Positions 25,001 to 35,900 of a stretch of 64,000 bases of DNA are shown piece by piece. This DNA comes from Nematostella vectensis (lineage: Eukaryota > Cnidaria > Anthozoa > Actiniaria > Edwardsiidae). Both the position numbers and the translations under genes were made by a program. Where the stretch lies: positions 12,394,442 through 12,458,441 of the forward strand of contig NC_064045.1 of NCBI RefSeq assembly GCF_932526225.1, given 5' to 3'. The notes under the pieces are model-generated. The model was not told the DNA's origin, ran no database searches, and saw only the letters and a list, made by a program, of their open reading frames with translations. Positions within the stretch are counted from its first letter, which is position 1. Every line of letters starts with the position of its first letter.

Positions 25001-28000
25001 ATAATAATTGTGATGACGAAGACGATGATGATGGTGTTGGTGAGCATGGTACTGTCCATGACAATAATAATTGTGATGACGAAGACGATGATGATGGTGT
25101 TGGTGAGCATGGTACTGTCCATGACAATAATAATTGTGATGACGAAGACGATGATGATGGTGTTGGTGAGCATGGTACTGTCCATGACAATAATAATTGT
25201 GATGACGAAGACGATGATGATGGTGTTGGTGAGCATGGTACTGTCCATGACAATAATAATTGTGATGACGAAGACGATGATGATGGTGTTGGTGAGCATG
25301 GTACTGTCCATGACAATAATAATTGTGATGACGAAGACGATGAGGATGGTGTTGGTGAGCATGGTACTGTCCATGACAATAATAATTGTGATGACGAAGA
25401 CGATGAGGATGGTGTTGGTGAGCATGGTACTGTCCATGACAATAATAATTGTGATGACGAAGACGATGAGGATGGTGTTGGTGAGCATGGTACTGTCCAT
25501 GACAATAATAATTGTGATGACGAAGACGATGAGGATGGTGTTGGTGAGCATGGTACTGTCCATGACAATAATAATTGTGATGACGAAGACGATGATGATG
25601 GTGTTGGTGAGCATGGTACTGTCCATGACAATAATAATTGTGATGACGAAGACGATGAGGATGGTGTTGGTGAGCATGGTACTGTCCATGACAATAATAA
25701 TTGTGATGACGAAGACGATGAGGATGGTGTTGGTGAGCATGGTACTGTCCATGACAATAATAATTGTGATGACGAAGACGATGAGGATGGTGTTGGTGAG
25801 CATGGTACTGTCCATGACAATAATAATTGTGATGACGAAGACGATGAGGATGGTGTTGGTGAGCATGGTACTGTCCATGACAATAATAATTGTGATGACG
25901 AAGACGATGAGGATGGTGTTGGTGAGCATGGTACTGTCCATGACAATAATAATTGTGATGACGAAGACGATGATGATGGTGTTGGTGAGCATGGTACTGT
26001 CCATGACAATAATAATTGTGATGACGAAGACGATGATGATGGTGTTGGTGAGCATGGTACTGTCCATGACAATAATAATTGTGATGACGAAGACGATGAT
26101 GATGGTGTTGGTGAGCATGGTACTGTCCATGACAATAATAATTGTGATGACGAAGACGATGATGATGGTGTTGGTGAGCATGGTACTGTCCATGACAATA
26201 ATAATTGTGATGACGAAGACGATGATGATGGTGTTGGTGAGCATGGTACTGTCCATGACAATAATAATTGTGATGACGAAGACGATGATGATGGTGTTGG
26301 TGAGCATGGTACTGTCCATGACAATAATAATTGTGATGACGAAGACGATGAGGATGGTGTTGGTGAGCATGGTACTGTCCATGACAATAATAATTGTGAT
26401 GACGAAGACGATGAGGATGGTGTTGGTGAGCATGGTACTGTCCATGACAATAATAATTGTGATGACGAAGACGATGAGGATGGTGTTGGTGAGCATGGTA
26501 CTGTCCATGACAATAATAATTGTGATGACGAAGACGATGAGGATGGTGTTGGTGAGCATGGTACTGTCCATGACAATAATAATTGTGATGACGAAGACGA
26601 TGAGGATGGTGTTGGTGAGCATGGTACTGTCCATGACAATAATAATTGTGATGACGAAGACGATGAGGATGGTGTTGGTGAGCATGGTACTGTCCATGAC
26701 AATAATAATTGTGATGACGAAGACGATGATGATGGTGTTGGTGAGCATGGTACTGTCCATGACAATAATAATTGTGATGACGAAGACGATGATGATGGTG
26801 TTGGTGAGCATGGTACTGTCCATGACAATAATAATTGTGATGACGAAGACGATGATGATGGTGTTGGTGAGCATGGTACTGTCCATGACAATAATAATTG
26901 TGATGACGAAGACGATGATGATGGTGTTGGTGAGCATGGTACTGTCCATGACAATAATAATTGTGATGACGAAGACGATGATGATGGTGTTGGTGAGCAT
27001 GGTACTGTCCATGACAATAATAATTGTGATGACGAAGACGATGATGATGGTGTTGGTGAGCATGGTACTGTCCATGACAATAATAATTGTGATGACGAAG
27101 ACGATGATGATGGTGTTGGTGAGCATGGTACTGTCCATGACAATAATAATTGTGATGACGAAGACGATGATGATGGTGTTGGTGAGCATGGTACTGTCCA
27201 TGACAATAATAATTGTGATGACGAAGACGATGAGGATGGTGTTGGTGAGCATGGTACTGTTCATGACAATAATAATTGTGATGACGAAGACGATGATGAT
27301 GGTGTTGGTGAGCATGGTGGTACTGTCCATGACAATAATAATTGTGATGACGAAGACGATGATGATTGTGTTGGTGAGCATGGTACTGTCCATGACAATA
27401 ATAATTGTGATGACGAAGACGATGATGATGGTGTTGGTGAGCATGGTACTGTCCATGACAATAATAATTGTGATGACGAAGACGATGATGATGGTGTTGG
27501 TGAGCATGGTACTGTCCATGACAATAATAATTGTGATGACGAAGACGATGAGGATGGTGTTGGTGAGCATGGTACTGTCCATGACAATAATAATTGTGAT
27601 GACGAAGACGATGAGGATGGTGTTGGTGAGCATGGTACTGTCCATGACAATAATAATTGTGATGACGAAGACGATGAGGATGGTGTTGGTGAGCATGGTA
27701 CTGTCCATGACAATAATAATTGTGATGACGAAGACGATGAGGATGGTGTTGGTGAGCATGGTACTGTCCATGACAATAATAATTGTGAAGACGATGAGGA
27801 TGGTAATCTGCATCTGGAGCGGCACAGGCAGATAGCCAGGCGCTGGGGGGAGGGGTGGGGGTTGCGCTTATTTCAGTAGTTGAAGCAGCCGGTAACGGTG
27901 TTGGTTATTATACTTATGATATAGCGGTGGCGGTGGTGATAATGTTGGTCGTAATGGTGGTGATGATTGTGACTGTGGTTAAAATGGTACTGGTTGTGGT

Positions 28001-29818
28001 AATAATGATGATGATGATGGTGATAGTGGTAGTGATAATGATGGTAATGATGACACTCTAATGGTGATGATAATAATGATGATGATGATGATGATGAAAA
28101 AAATGGTAATAGTGTTGGTGCTGATAACAATGATGTTTTGGTCATGGTACTGTAATGTTGGTAATGATGATGATGATGATGATGATGATGGTGTGATGGT
28201 GGTGGAGATGATAATGGTTTGATAGTGGTGCTGATGAAAATGATGTTGTTGGTGATGATACTGCAGTGGTGGTGCTGATTGTTATGGTGAGGATGATGAT
28301 TGTGGTGATGATGATGAAGATGATGATGATGATGATCATGTTGGTGTTGATGATTACATTAATGTTGTTGGTCATTATACTGTAATGACGATGATGATAC
28401 TGATGATGATGGTGGTGTTGATGATTCCATTGATGTTGTTGGTCATGATACTGTAATGATGGTGATGATGATGGCAACAGTACTTTATCCATAAGGGTTA
28501 ACCCACCAAATGGGTCATCTCCAGGCAGTTTGGATTATTCTGAGAGAAGAACTCAATGGCATCCAGCACTCTCTCAAGATTCTTGATATAAACATCCAGA
28601 TGGCCAGTTGGGCTAAATAGAGAATAAAAAAAAATGTAAAATTCATCATACGACAAAGGTGGAGGTGGGAATTCATGGCGGGAAGAAAGAAAAGAAATCA
28701 TAATTCTTTGAATTATTTTTTTTTCTGTAGATAATTGGAAAAACAAAAACTTGATCTTGAAAAGAAAATAATTATTTCTTCTGTAAAAAAATTTACTTGT
28801 CCACTTACGTGTCTCTAATGATGTGCTCAGTGTTGGCGTAGACGTGATGATAACTGATGACATGGTCAAGCGCTGACAGGGATTTGTCAATATCTTTGCT
28901 GTTGTTAAGGTATTTTTCACTGTACACTTATCAATAAAGAAAATGGGAGAAAACTTTATAAGATGAATACTTTTATCACAATGAAGAAAGCAGAAATTGG
29001 TACACAAAGTGTACACAAAAACAAGAGTAGGCTTTCCCATGAACTTTGCTGCAAACTCTTCAAAGAGATATGAGAGAGCACCAAGAAAGGGCAGACATTT
29101 AAAAGAGTATTGCTGTAGATGTATTCACTGGTGCCGGGCGTGTTCATAGGGGAGGGGGGAAGGGTGCGTGCATTACCCACTTGGCCGCCATAAAGTGGGT
29201 CATTTTTTATTAAAGGACTGTCGAATACTATGCTTTTTCCCTATGATTCCTATGACTGTGCAGCCCCCCCTCAGCAGATTCTGGGTGTGCGGCTCATCAA
29301 ATCATTGGTAAGAGGATACTTGCTTGCCTTCTCTGTAAGTCCACCGTTTCTTTGTGCACAGGGACGATAGTATCTTCCAGCTTGTGGATACGGCTCTCAA
29401 ATGACGACAAGATATCAAGCTGGTAATATAAATAATAAGCTCTGCTAAATAATTCTAATCTAATTGAATATAATTACTAAATGATATTAATTTAATATTT
29501 ATTAAGCTTAATACTTTGACACTAGAACTATATTGCACGTATTCAAGTTATATATAACTTGAGTTGCTTAATTTAAGTTATTTCATACGGACGTTAAGAA
29601 TGTCCTAATAAAGATTGCAGAGCTTACCATATTCCCAGTGATTGTGTCACTTTTCTTCAAGCTCTCCTTTAGGAACTTTAGAATCATTTGTTCCTATATC
29701 ATAAAAACAAAAGGATGTCAATAAAACTATTCCAAACAAAAACAAACAGAAAGTAGATATCTCATACCTGGTTCAGCTTTCTCTCAATTTCCCGCTTTTT
29801 AACCGATATATCATCCAT
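1097..29818 (-). CDS. EXOC7: Exocyst complex component 7 (Exo70), 20 exons seen, 3' part beyond the left edge
   Basis: Subunit of the exocyst, which tethers secretory vesicles to the plasma membrane. Exons on the minus strand, in transcript order: 29818-29768, 29693-29628, 29419-29320, 28893-28809, 28612-28507, 22614-22488, 21865-21827, 21255-21190, 18959-18893, 18510-18474, 18166-18136, 17806-17764, 17363-17329, 16682-16646, 16228-16171, 15895-15791, 2726-2607, 2169-2110, 1651-1613, 1162-1097. All phases agree, giving 446 codons. The start reads MDDISVKKREIERKLNQ. Diagnostic stretches are SSFESRIHKLEDTIVPVHKE, LDHVISYHHVYANTEHIIRD, PTGHLDVYIKNLE, VFPVLRHSRHIQPDFDDVLQ and MPRDGTVHELTRN, matching the N-terminal coiled coil and the first helical repeats of animal Exo70. 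Roughly the last 40% of the protein is not in the window. Exon 9 (18959-18893) has a weak donor (GTTACA) beside a CATA repeat and is the least certain exon; the others are well supported. Confidence 0.93.
2976..3360. repeat. (GATTATGGTGACGATGATGAT)n array joined to a palindrome-rich block X
   Basis: The microsatellite-like array (2976-3228) is followed by block X (about 3229-3360: ATCACACGATGTTTCTTGTA, then many CGATCGTCACGATCG-type palindromes). Block X recurs inverted at 15,500-15,640. Confidence 0.85.
3847..4158 (-). CDS. Orphan exon-like open frame within EXOC7 intron 16
   Basis: After a good acceptor (ATTTTTCACAG) the minus strand reads ETSKVAEFVHSMDEEEMRVM and continues as protein-like sequence (EWAMREAKSARLDLAGVKGF, YLKVDLLGGLFGG) for about 100 residues to a stop. 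The composition is not repeat-derived. It does not match Exo70, and EXOC7 exons 16 and 17 join in phase without it. It could be the last exon of a nested gene, an alternative 3' end, or a relic. No upstream partner exon was found. Confidence 0.35.
   Translation of the reverse strand, partial: TSKVAEFVHSMDEEEMRVMVEWAMREAKSARLDLAGVKGFASYQRLNTSFKQYMSKSELVEAATEGIFQRVGDHPYLKVDLLGGLFGGEKIKSISGYVAIYCR
4995..5110. repeat. Dispersed repeat family A, copy 1 (internally deleted)
   Basis: Starts ACCAGGCGCGTACCCATGAT and ends TATGTACGCGCCTGG, with a G-rich centre; lacks the TCATAG...AAAAAGCATAGTATT core. Confidence 0.7.
6307..6390. repeat. (GGTAAT)n microsatellite
   Basis: About 11 perfect GGTAAT units followed by AGTAAT variants, EXOC7 intron 16. 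Confidence 0.95.
8071..8205. repeat. Dispersed repeat family A, copy 2
   Basis: CCAGGCGCGTTCCCAGGATT, then a G-run, CAGTCATAGGAATCATATG, ATAGTATTTC, and an end in TTCGCGCCTGTGC. Related copies at 4995-5110, 15056-15226, 46672-46827 and, inverted, 29128-29275. Confidence 0.8.
8928..10553. mobile_element. Fold-back (long inverted repeat) element in EXOC7 intron 16
   Basis: The left arm about 8928-9440 is an imperfect reverse complement of the right arm about 9815-10553. Matching landmarks: AAAGCAGACAAGGCTAGC with its complement near 10383; GACTGGGAAGCCATT near 9347 with AATGGCTTCCCAGTC near 9927; ATTATTTATAATCAC(A/G)TAAGG at the outer ends. The right arm has about 70 extra bases near 10470-10535. 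The 370-bp centre has no recognisable gene. Confidence 0.75.
11020..11175. repeat. About 21-bp degenerate tandem repeat
   Basis: Units of GTTTTGGAATTGAGAGTGA / GCTTTAGAATTGAGAGTGA, about 7 copies, upstream of the first coding exon of the nested antisense gene. Confidence 0.8.
11483..14494 (+). CDS. Small gene of unknown function, nested antisense inside EXOC7 intron 16
   Basis: Two exons are well supported: 11483-11670 (ATG eight bases after an acceptor) and 12321-12456, joined as VDVNIVMMIGDMKKK, together 108 codons ending in phase 0. The translation is beta-rich (MSTKTWEIFSFKG, SHLWKLKYAPETELFHVHHL) and I do not recognise its family. Two alternative phase-0 endings can be seen: exon 12902-13033, which adds a 43-residue highly charged coiled coil (DLEEEIEKKMELLRKKEEEL and onward) and stops; or exon 14417-14494, which adds MSESTKNEEKGKPENEINIK-type charged residues and stops, followed by an AATAAA at 14628-14633. 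A non-coding first exon may end at the GTGAGT donor at 10718. The intron before the last exon contains the 67-bp minisatellite. Reality of the gene is likely from the paired splice sites; which 3' end is used is uncertain. Confidence 0.6.
13468..14361. repeat. 67-bp minisatellite, about 13 copies
   Basis: Unit contains GGAGTGACATTTACCTGACA and TCGTGTGCCTGGACTTGAGG, with single-base variants between copies. It lies in the last intron of the nested antisense gene. The overlapping 66-codon frames spaced exactly 67 bp apart on the minus strand are by-products. Confidence 0.97.
15056..15226. repeat. Dispersed repeat family A, copy 3
   Basis: GGCGTTCCTAGGATTGGC, TGTCATATGGAAAAAGCATA, AAAAGAAATGACCCACTTTT, TGTGTACGTGCCTG. 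Longest copy in the window. Confidence 0.85.
15500..15780. repeat. Inverted copy of block X plus the same microsatellite, 11 bp from EXOC7 exon 16
   Basis: Block X occurs here in reverse complement (TACAAGAAACATCGTGTGAT at about 15617), followed by GATTATGGTGACGATGATGAT units in the same strand orientation as at 3 kb. The array ends at about 15,778, right next to the EXOC7 exon 16 donor (after 15791). Confidence 0.85.
17843..18025. repeat. CATAACATAG/CATAAAATAG 10-bp tandem repeat, EXOC7 intron 11
   Basis: About 18 copies of a 10-11-bp unit (ATAGCATAAC). It lies between the EXOC7 microexons 11 and 12. Reading frames across it (MLCYAMLCY) are by-products. Confidence 0.95.
19608..19735. repeat. 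Hairpin-forming inverted repeat, about 44-bp arms
   Basis: GTCCTCTGATAGATACACAG...GTCATGAAC is matched by GTTCATGTCATGCTG...CTATAAGAGGAC with a few mismatches and a loop of about 40 bp. It lies just left of the mariner copy. Confidence 0.7.
19761..21131 (-). pseudogene. Dead Tc1/mariner transposon in EXOC7 intron 8
   Basis: A 1,371-bp element flanked by TA dinucleotides (19759-19760 and 21132-21133). Terminal inverted repeats share GTCTCAAAAGTT(T/C)GT. The minus strand carries a broken transposase: an N-terminal helix-turn-helix region from 20849 (MNPLQARKKAQAAILRSNVF), a central part with the first catalytic Asp (LFSDEC), a block NGAPVHTA where the second Asp is Asn, and a block DWPPNSPDLNIVKNVLG where the usual third acidic residue is Lys. 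Several frameshifts separate these pieces. The element is therefore inactive. Its right end lies 58 bp from EXOC7 exon 8. Confidence 0.9.
21315..21795. repeat. GATAATGGTGATTATAAC-type degenerate microsatellite
   Basis: Irregular GATGATGGTG and GATTATAAC units with a loose 90-110-bp period (TTTATGTTATGGTG, AAGGGCTGTACTGATAATGA). Fills the intron between EXOC7 exons 7 and 8. Confidence 0.85.
22028..22510. repeat. 32-34-bp minisatellite that starts inside EXOC7 exon 6 and carries its splice donor
   Basis: About 14 units; on the EXOC7 sense strand each reads like AGCATAGGGGAGG followed by GGAAGGTAAAAATTT. The first unit contains the last coding bases of exon 6 (donor after 22488), and most of the other units keep the GGAAGGTAAAAATTT donor-like sequence; two units on the far side have lost it. 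Confidence 0.9.
23262..27804. repeat. 63-bp minisatellite, about 72 copies, EXOC7 intron 5
   Basis: Nearly identical 63-bp units (GATGACGAAGAC... GGTACTGTCCAT... GACAATAATAATTGT). The main variation is GATGATGAT against GATGAGGAT, arranged in runs. One unit has a 3-bp insertion near 27316 and the final unit lacks 6 bp. As 63 is divisible by three, several frames on both strands stay open for over 1,300 codons; these are by-products of the period and not genes. The array lies between EXOC7 exons 5 and 6. Confidence 0.97.
27895..28480. repeat. GATGATGGTG-type degenerate microsatellite
   Basis: A 0.6-kb stretch of GATGATGAT/GGTGATGATAATG units with a 66-90-bp higher period (TTGTTGGTCAT(T/G)ATACTGTAATGA occurs twice near 28363 and 28435). 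Ends 27 bp from EXOC7 exon 5. No gene. Confidence 0.85.
29128..29275. repeat. Dispersed repeat family A, copy 4 (inverted)
   Basis: Reverse complement of the family: AAAGTGGGTCATTTTTTATT, ACTATGCTTTTTCCCTATGA, TTCCTATGACTG. EXOC7 intron 3. Confidence 0.8.
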
Positions 29819-29997
29819 TTTTACCAAGACAAAAATTCCTCAAGCTTCTTAGCATAAAAATATTTCAACGGCAACCAAAAACACTTTCTCCTTTCAGAAT
29901 TTGATGAATTTAAGTTTTCATCTTGCGAGCGGCCATTTTGGATTTCCGCCCTCGCGCCAACCGTATTCAGTCAGCGGTTACTCATATAAATAACAAG
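29819..29997. promoter_or_regulatory. Divergent (bidirectional) promoter of EXOC7 and CCZ1
   Basis: Only 179 bp separate the two start codons. A GC-rich core (GATTTCCGCCCTCGCGCC) lies in the middle. AACAAGATGGCGGCC at 29992-30006 overlaps the CCZ1 ATG; GCGGCCATTTT at about 29930 is the same kind of YY1-like motif (AAAATGGCCGC) facing EXOC7. No TATA box is placed convincingly. Assignment as a promoter follows from the gene layout. Confidence 0.8.
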
Positions 29998-32900
29998 ATG
30001 GCGGCCATGAAGACGACTCCTGGTCTTGTAAACTTCTTTATCTTTAACTCGACCTACGGACCAAGAGAAGGCGAGGTCAGTCCTTTTTAGCTACTCTGAT
30101 CATATAGTAGTTCAATGAGTTGGATATTAGAATATTTGGCTTTGGAAGTTCAAGCTTCATTTCCGAGAACCGGTCCCTCACTGAAAGTGGCTCGTGGTTG
30201 GTTCCTAATTTACTTAATTATTTTTTAACCTTTAAAGGAACACGAGAAGATCATTCTGTACATACCGACAGAGGAGGATATTGATCGGAAGATCAAGACA
30301 ATTGGACTTTGTGAGGCACTGGTGAAATTTACTGAGTAAGATATGCACATGTCTTTGAGTGACAGCCATCATTATGAAATGAAGGTAGTGGTACCTATTA
30401 TCGGACAGTGCCCTATTATCGTACAATCGAAAAAAAATCTTAAATATCTCAAACAACAGGAAAACACGCTGAAAAATGACCCATCGAGTCAAAAAAACAA
30501 CATTCAGAAAACATGTATTCCAAAGCTTTTTACGAGTGTTTCGCAAAACTAGCAATAATTTTCTCTCACGCACCGCAAAATGGCGATTGAAATCCTCTCT
30601 TTGACTTGAATATGCAAGGACGAAAAGAAGCCTTAAAAAAGTTCAAGAATTACCGATTGTGGTGAAAGTCGCTCGGCGAATCCGCCATTTTGTTGTTGAT
30701 CTCCCAGAATGCTATTTGGCCTCTGTTTCTGTAGACCCTTCGGGATAGCTCGAATTGTTCGTACCTAACCTCGGTGCGCCATTATCGGACAGCCGAGCAA
30801 TCATCGAACGATTCAAAGTAAATTTGAGCGATCAATGAGCAAACGCCCATTTCGCCTTGTTTTGAATCGCTTGCTATGGAGAGGAGAGTCTCAAACTAAA
30901 ATCTGTCGTGAATTTTGCAAAGTACTTAGGTCAACAATTATTGTCTGCAAAATTTTACCGAAAATTGAGCAGGATTTTACTGTTGTTGTTTTTTAGAAGA
31001 AATCTGCTGCTCGACAATAGGGCTAGGGTGTCTGATAATAGGGCTAGGTATCCGATAATAGGGCTTTACAACACGTCTTACGAACGATTGTTTTCTCCCA
31101 AATTTAACCAGCCAATTTTTGTTAAATAGCTTGAATTATTATGTTTGATAATCAGTGATTTATAGTTGTTAAACCTCAATTGTGTTTTGATAATTATGGG
31201 TAAATCTAAAGTGGCCGATAATAGATACCATTACCTTATTAATAGGGTCCAACATTCCTTTGTGGGCTGGGCTCCCCCAAGTACTTTTCCGTCCCCTCCC
31301 TTCCTCCAGGTAGATCTATTTGTGTTAACTAGGGAAATATTGGGGTGACAAGTTTTTTTTTTAGGTGACCACAGAAAGAGTGAATACACATTACAGGGCC
31401 AATCAAAGGCAGTCCAAGCTCATTATATGTAATTTGACGGTCAAAATTCAAAATTTTAAAATTGTGTATTTATGAATAAAATGACTCGCAATGACTCACT
31501 TGTTGTGTTGTTTATTACTTGACCTAGTTTGATGCCATTCGGCAGGGATTTCATAGGGTTACTGAGTTTTCTTTCCCACTATAAATAAATAATTATATTG
31601 AATTTTGACCGTCAAATAACATATAATGAGCTTGGGCTGCCTGTGGGCCAATGGGACTTTACTCCTCAACTTTTAGAACAATACAGTAAATACAATACAT
31701 TTTAGGTTGTCTATACTCTGTCATCCTGTATACACCTATTTTAAAAAGCGTTGTCAGTGCAAACAGCAAATGGCAATTGACAAATGGCAGGTCTACGACC
31801 AAAAGGACCCATGGATTTGTTCTGATTTCATACAAATATAAATAAAACATACAACCATCCATTTGATATAGTCAATATATATGGTTCTGAGTTTGCCTGA
31901 GTTCATTTATCACCTTTATTTTTACAAATAATTACTACCACCCTTAAACACCTTTTGGTCGTAGAACTGCCATTTAGCAATTGCCATTCACCATTGCACT
32001 GACAACCTTTATTGAAAGGGGTGTATAAATTTACTCCCTTCTGATGATCATGTGTGATTACTTAGTCTCTTTAAGGTGATTAAGTGTAGTTATTTAGTCT
32101 CTTTTAAGGTGATTAAGTGGGATTATTTAGTCTCTTTTAAGGTGATTATGTGTGATTATTTAGTCTTTTTTAAGGTGATTGTGTGATTATTTAGTCCCTT
32201 TTAAGGTGATTATGTGTGATTATTTATAGTATCTTTTAAGGTGATTATGTGTAATTATTAAGTCTCTATTAAGGTGATTGTGTGTGATTGGTAATCATGT
32301 GTGGTTATTTACTGCCTTTTAAAAAAGTTTTAAAATAATCAGGCTTGTGATGTTTTTTATGCTATTATATGTAGAACCTTTGCACCCGACAAGCCATGCG
32401 AGTCACTTCATACACAGAAGTCAAGACAGATCTTCTATCAACCAGAACCAGATTTCTGGATGATCATGGTATATAGATTTTGATGGCTCATCAAGGCTCT
32501 TTACTCCTTTACATGCTCTGACCCTTCATCTATATTAAGGGGTAAAATGCAATTCCGCTACCCTGGTTTGAGGGTCCCCTTCTCTTGGTTTAGTGGCGCC
32601 ACACAGTAATGCCAGCTTGTGGCCTAATGAGCAACTAAACCAATAGGAGACAGTGGAACCAGGATAATAGGGCTTTGAATTAAGAGAGGGTTGTCAAGTG
32701 TTACTATGTATCTCCTGATTTTGTTTGGTCTGCATAAGACAACACATTTCTAATACAATTTGAAAGTCTCTTCTACTTCTGTGTATCTTGCAATTTGTAA
32801 ACTATAAATAAAATTGTTAAGTAGATAACTTATGTATTTTTTTTGTTTTAGACTATCAGTATCCCATTTAGTGAGAAGATTGCCAAGGATGGGAAGAACA

Positions 32901-35900
32901 CAATAGAATACCATTATGATGATGTCCTGGTAAAGACATCACTAATATCAGTAATCGGCTATACTAGACGCAATAACCAGTTACACTGGTAACAATAACC
33001 AGTTACACTTTTGACAATAACCAGTTACTTTAGTCACAATAACCAGTTTCTCTAGTCACAATAACCAGTTACACTAGTCACAATAACCAGCTACACTTTT
33101 AACAATGACCTGTTACACTAGTCACAATAACCAGCTACACTTTTGACAATGACCTGTTACACTAGTCACAATAACCAGTTACTCTAGTCGCAATAACCAG
33201 TTACTCTAGTCACAATAACCAGTTACACTTTTGACAATGACCTGTTACACTAGTCACAATAACCAGTTACACTTTTGACAATAACCAGTTACTCTAGTCA
33301 GGGCTTCTGGAATTACGCAGAAAAAATCTCAAAATTAAGCGGGATTCTTTGCTAAATTACTCGCTAAATTAGGCGGAAAATCAGTCATTACGCGCTATAT
33401 TATGCGGGATTTTGCAATACATTTTTCTTTGAAAATCAAAATTTTGTGGGATTTTTTTTACTGAATTACACGCTAAATTACACGGAATATCAACTGTTAC
33501 GCCCAAACTACATTTTGTACCTATAAAAGCACGAAATAACTTGAAAAAGTTATTTTTTTGCGTGAAAATATCTTAGGCAAGTTGTCATTGGCTCCTAGCC
33601 ACCAGCCAATTAAAAATGGTATTTTATTATTAGGCCTAGGCCTTCGCGGTTTAGCAAAGAATGCTTAGTCATTTTATTTGTTTTTAATTCAGTTCGAAAT
33701 ATTGCACTCTTACGAAGAACATCTCTTTTCTTTTACGAGAAATAGAGGTAAGAACCCTAAAAGAACACATCAGCTGTGCAATTAAATTATTTGTCTTTCA
33801 AAATTTAGCCAAATTACGCGTGATTACGCAGAAATTTGTGGATTATGTGGATTATGCAGAAAAAGCCAAATTACGCGCTTCCGCACAAGTGCGTAATTCC
33901 AGAAGCCTTGTCTAGTCACAATAACCAGTTACTCTAGTCACAATAACCAGTTACACTAGTCACAATAACCAGTTACTCTAGTCACAATAACCAGTTACAC
34001 TTTTGACAATGACCTGTTACACTAGTCACAATAACCAGTTACTCTAGTTACAAAAACAAGTTACTCTAGTCACAATAACCAGTTACACTTTTGACTATGA
34101 CCTGTTACACTAGTCACAATAACCAGTTACAGTTTTGACAATGACCTGTTACACTAGTCACAATAACCAGTTACACTAGTCACAATAACCAGTTACACTA
34201 GTTACAAAAACAAGTTCATCTTGTCACAATAACCAGTTACACTTTTGACAATGACCTGTTACACTAGTCACAATAACCAGTTACACTTTTGACTCTGACC
34301 TGTTACACTAGTCACAATAGCAAATTGCACTGGTCACAAAAACCAGTCCATCTTGTCACAATAACCAGTTACACTTTTCACAATAACCAGTTACACCAGT
34401 TACAGTGTCATGTCCTGCTAGGGAACACAAGTATCAATAACCAGTTTTATAAAGCTGTCATTAAAGGTCCTAGATGCATAAATTCAACTAGTAAAAGGCT
34501 TCCAAGGGCTCTGCCCCCTTTTTAGATTGCTATGGCAACATAGTGGTGTGACTTACATTCCTGTATTTACCATTTTAAATATTTTTCCAGGATAACGTCC
34601 TAGATGCTGTTCTGAAACAATCTTATAAAATGTTTAAAGTGAGTGAAGAAAAAGCAAAATCAGGATATCCCAATCAGATCTAAGGATAACCAATCAACCT
34701 GCATCTTTTTTTTAGCTTTTCAATGGTCCATTTAATTATCTATCTGAGACCTATGGCCGTGAGGCTCTGAAGAAGAGATCAGAATACTTCTTTCTTTCTG
34801 TAAGTAATGGACTCACATGTAACAGCAGTTCTTGTTGTTGTAATATTATAAATTCAAATTCATAAAAAAAAGTTAAGAAGACAAGGGTGGGTCAAGTGAA
34901 GGTGGCTTGGGTTGATGCCTATCCACCATCTATTTAGGCGAATTCTTGTTTTTTTTATCCATCCCCCTTTATGTTCATTTTCTAGCACCCCCTCCCTCCC
35001 ATTATAGAAATGGCAATGGTCATTGGTTGGAAAATTTCTTAAGACTATTTCACCAAACAAAAATAATGTCTACACTGTAAAATTGCACTTCTTCTGATTA
35101 ACATTCTGTTTTTCCTATTCCAGTATTTGCAGACTCTCAATTTCTCAAGTTTTGACTTACTAGATATCTTTGCAGGTAATGTCTTTGTCTTCTATAGTTG
35201 TCATAATGCAATGTTGCTAATAAACAGTGTTTGTTTGTTGTAGGTATTCAATTCCTCCCTTTGGATAAGAATACCTTCCTCAAAATACAGTCATTTGTGA
35301 ACTTAATAGAACATACCTTCAGGTAAAAAACATGTTACCACATTTTTTTGTTAAAAGATACACATTTCCCCCTCCAAATTCTTGCATTACGAGTATTGCC
35401 ACTGTCATTGAAAAGCAAGTCCTTCTGTTGAGCACGGCTGCTTCTGAATAATACATTAGAGGTTTCATTTAGGTCGGAGGAACCACCAGCTACTTTTTTC
35501 CTAGCCCCAGCTAGTTTTTAAAAAAAGTTGATTAAAGTTTTATTTGAACTAATAAAATAACTTTCATCCCCTACTTATCAATCTTCTCCACCTACTAATC
35601 CTCGCAAACTCAGAGGTATTTCCCTCTAACCTTTCACTAGCCACCTACTCTGAAACTAAATGAAATCCCTGATACATCATCATTATCATCACTGTTATTG
35701 TCAGCAAAAACTACCATAGTATCCATCATAATCTTTTTATAATTCCATCAGTAGAACTAAGAGTAGCAGTTACAATTCCTATTAAATTCACTGACATTGA
35801 TTACCATTGTTATCATTATCATCATCATATTATCAAATGGCATTCAAATTGATTTTATGGCTTTGAAAAATGATTGGCAGAGGGCATGTGCCAGCATTCC

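Noticed and set aside
23162-27835. Frames of 1,557, 1,538 and 1,317 codons on both strands
   Set aside because: They are produced by the 63-bp period, are open in several frames at once, and lie inside an EXOC7 intron.
29320-29340. GC donor for EXOC7 exon 3 (AGAAG|GCAAGC)
   Set aside because: A GT donor 9 bp downstream (GCAA|GTATCC) with acceptor AAAG|ATATTG gives RQANIDKSLS, which matches the expected length and sequence of Exo70.
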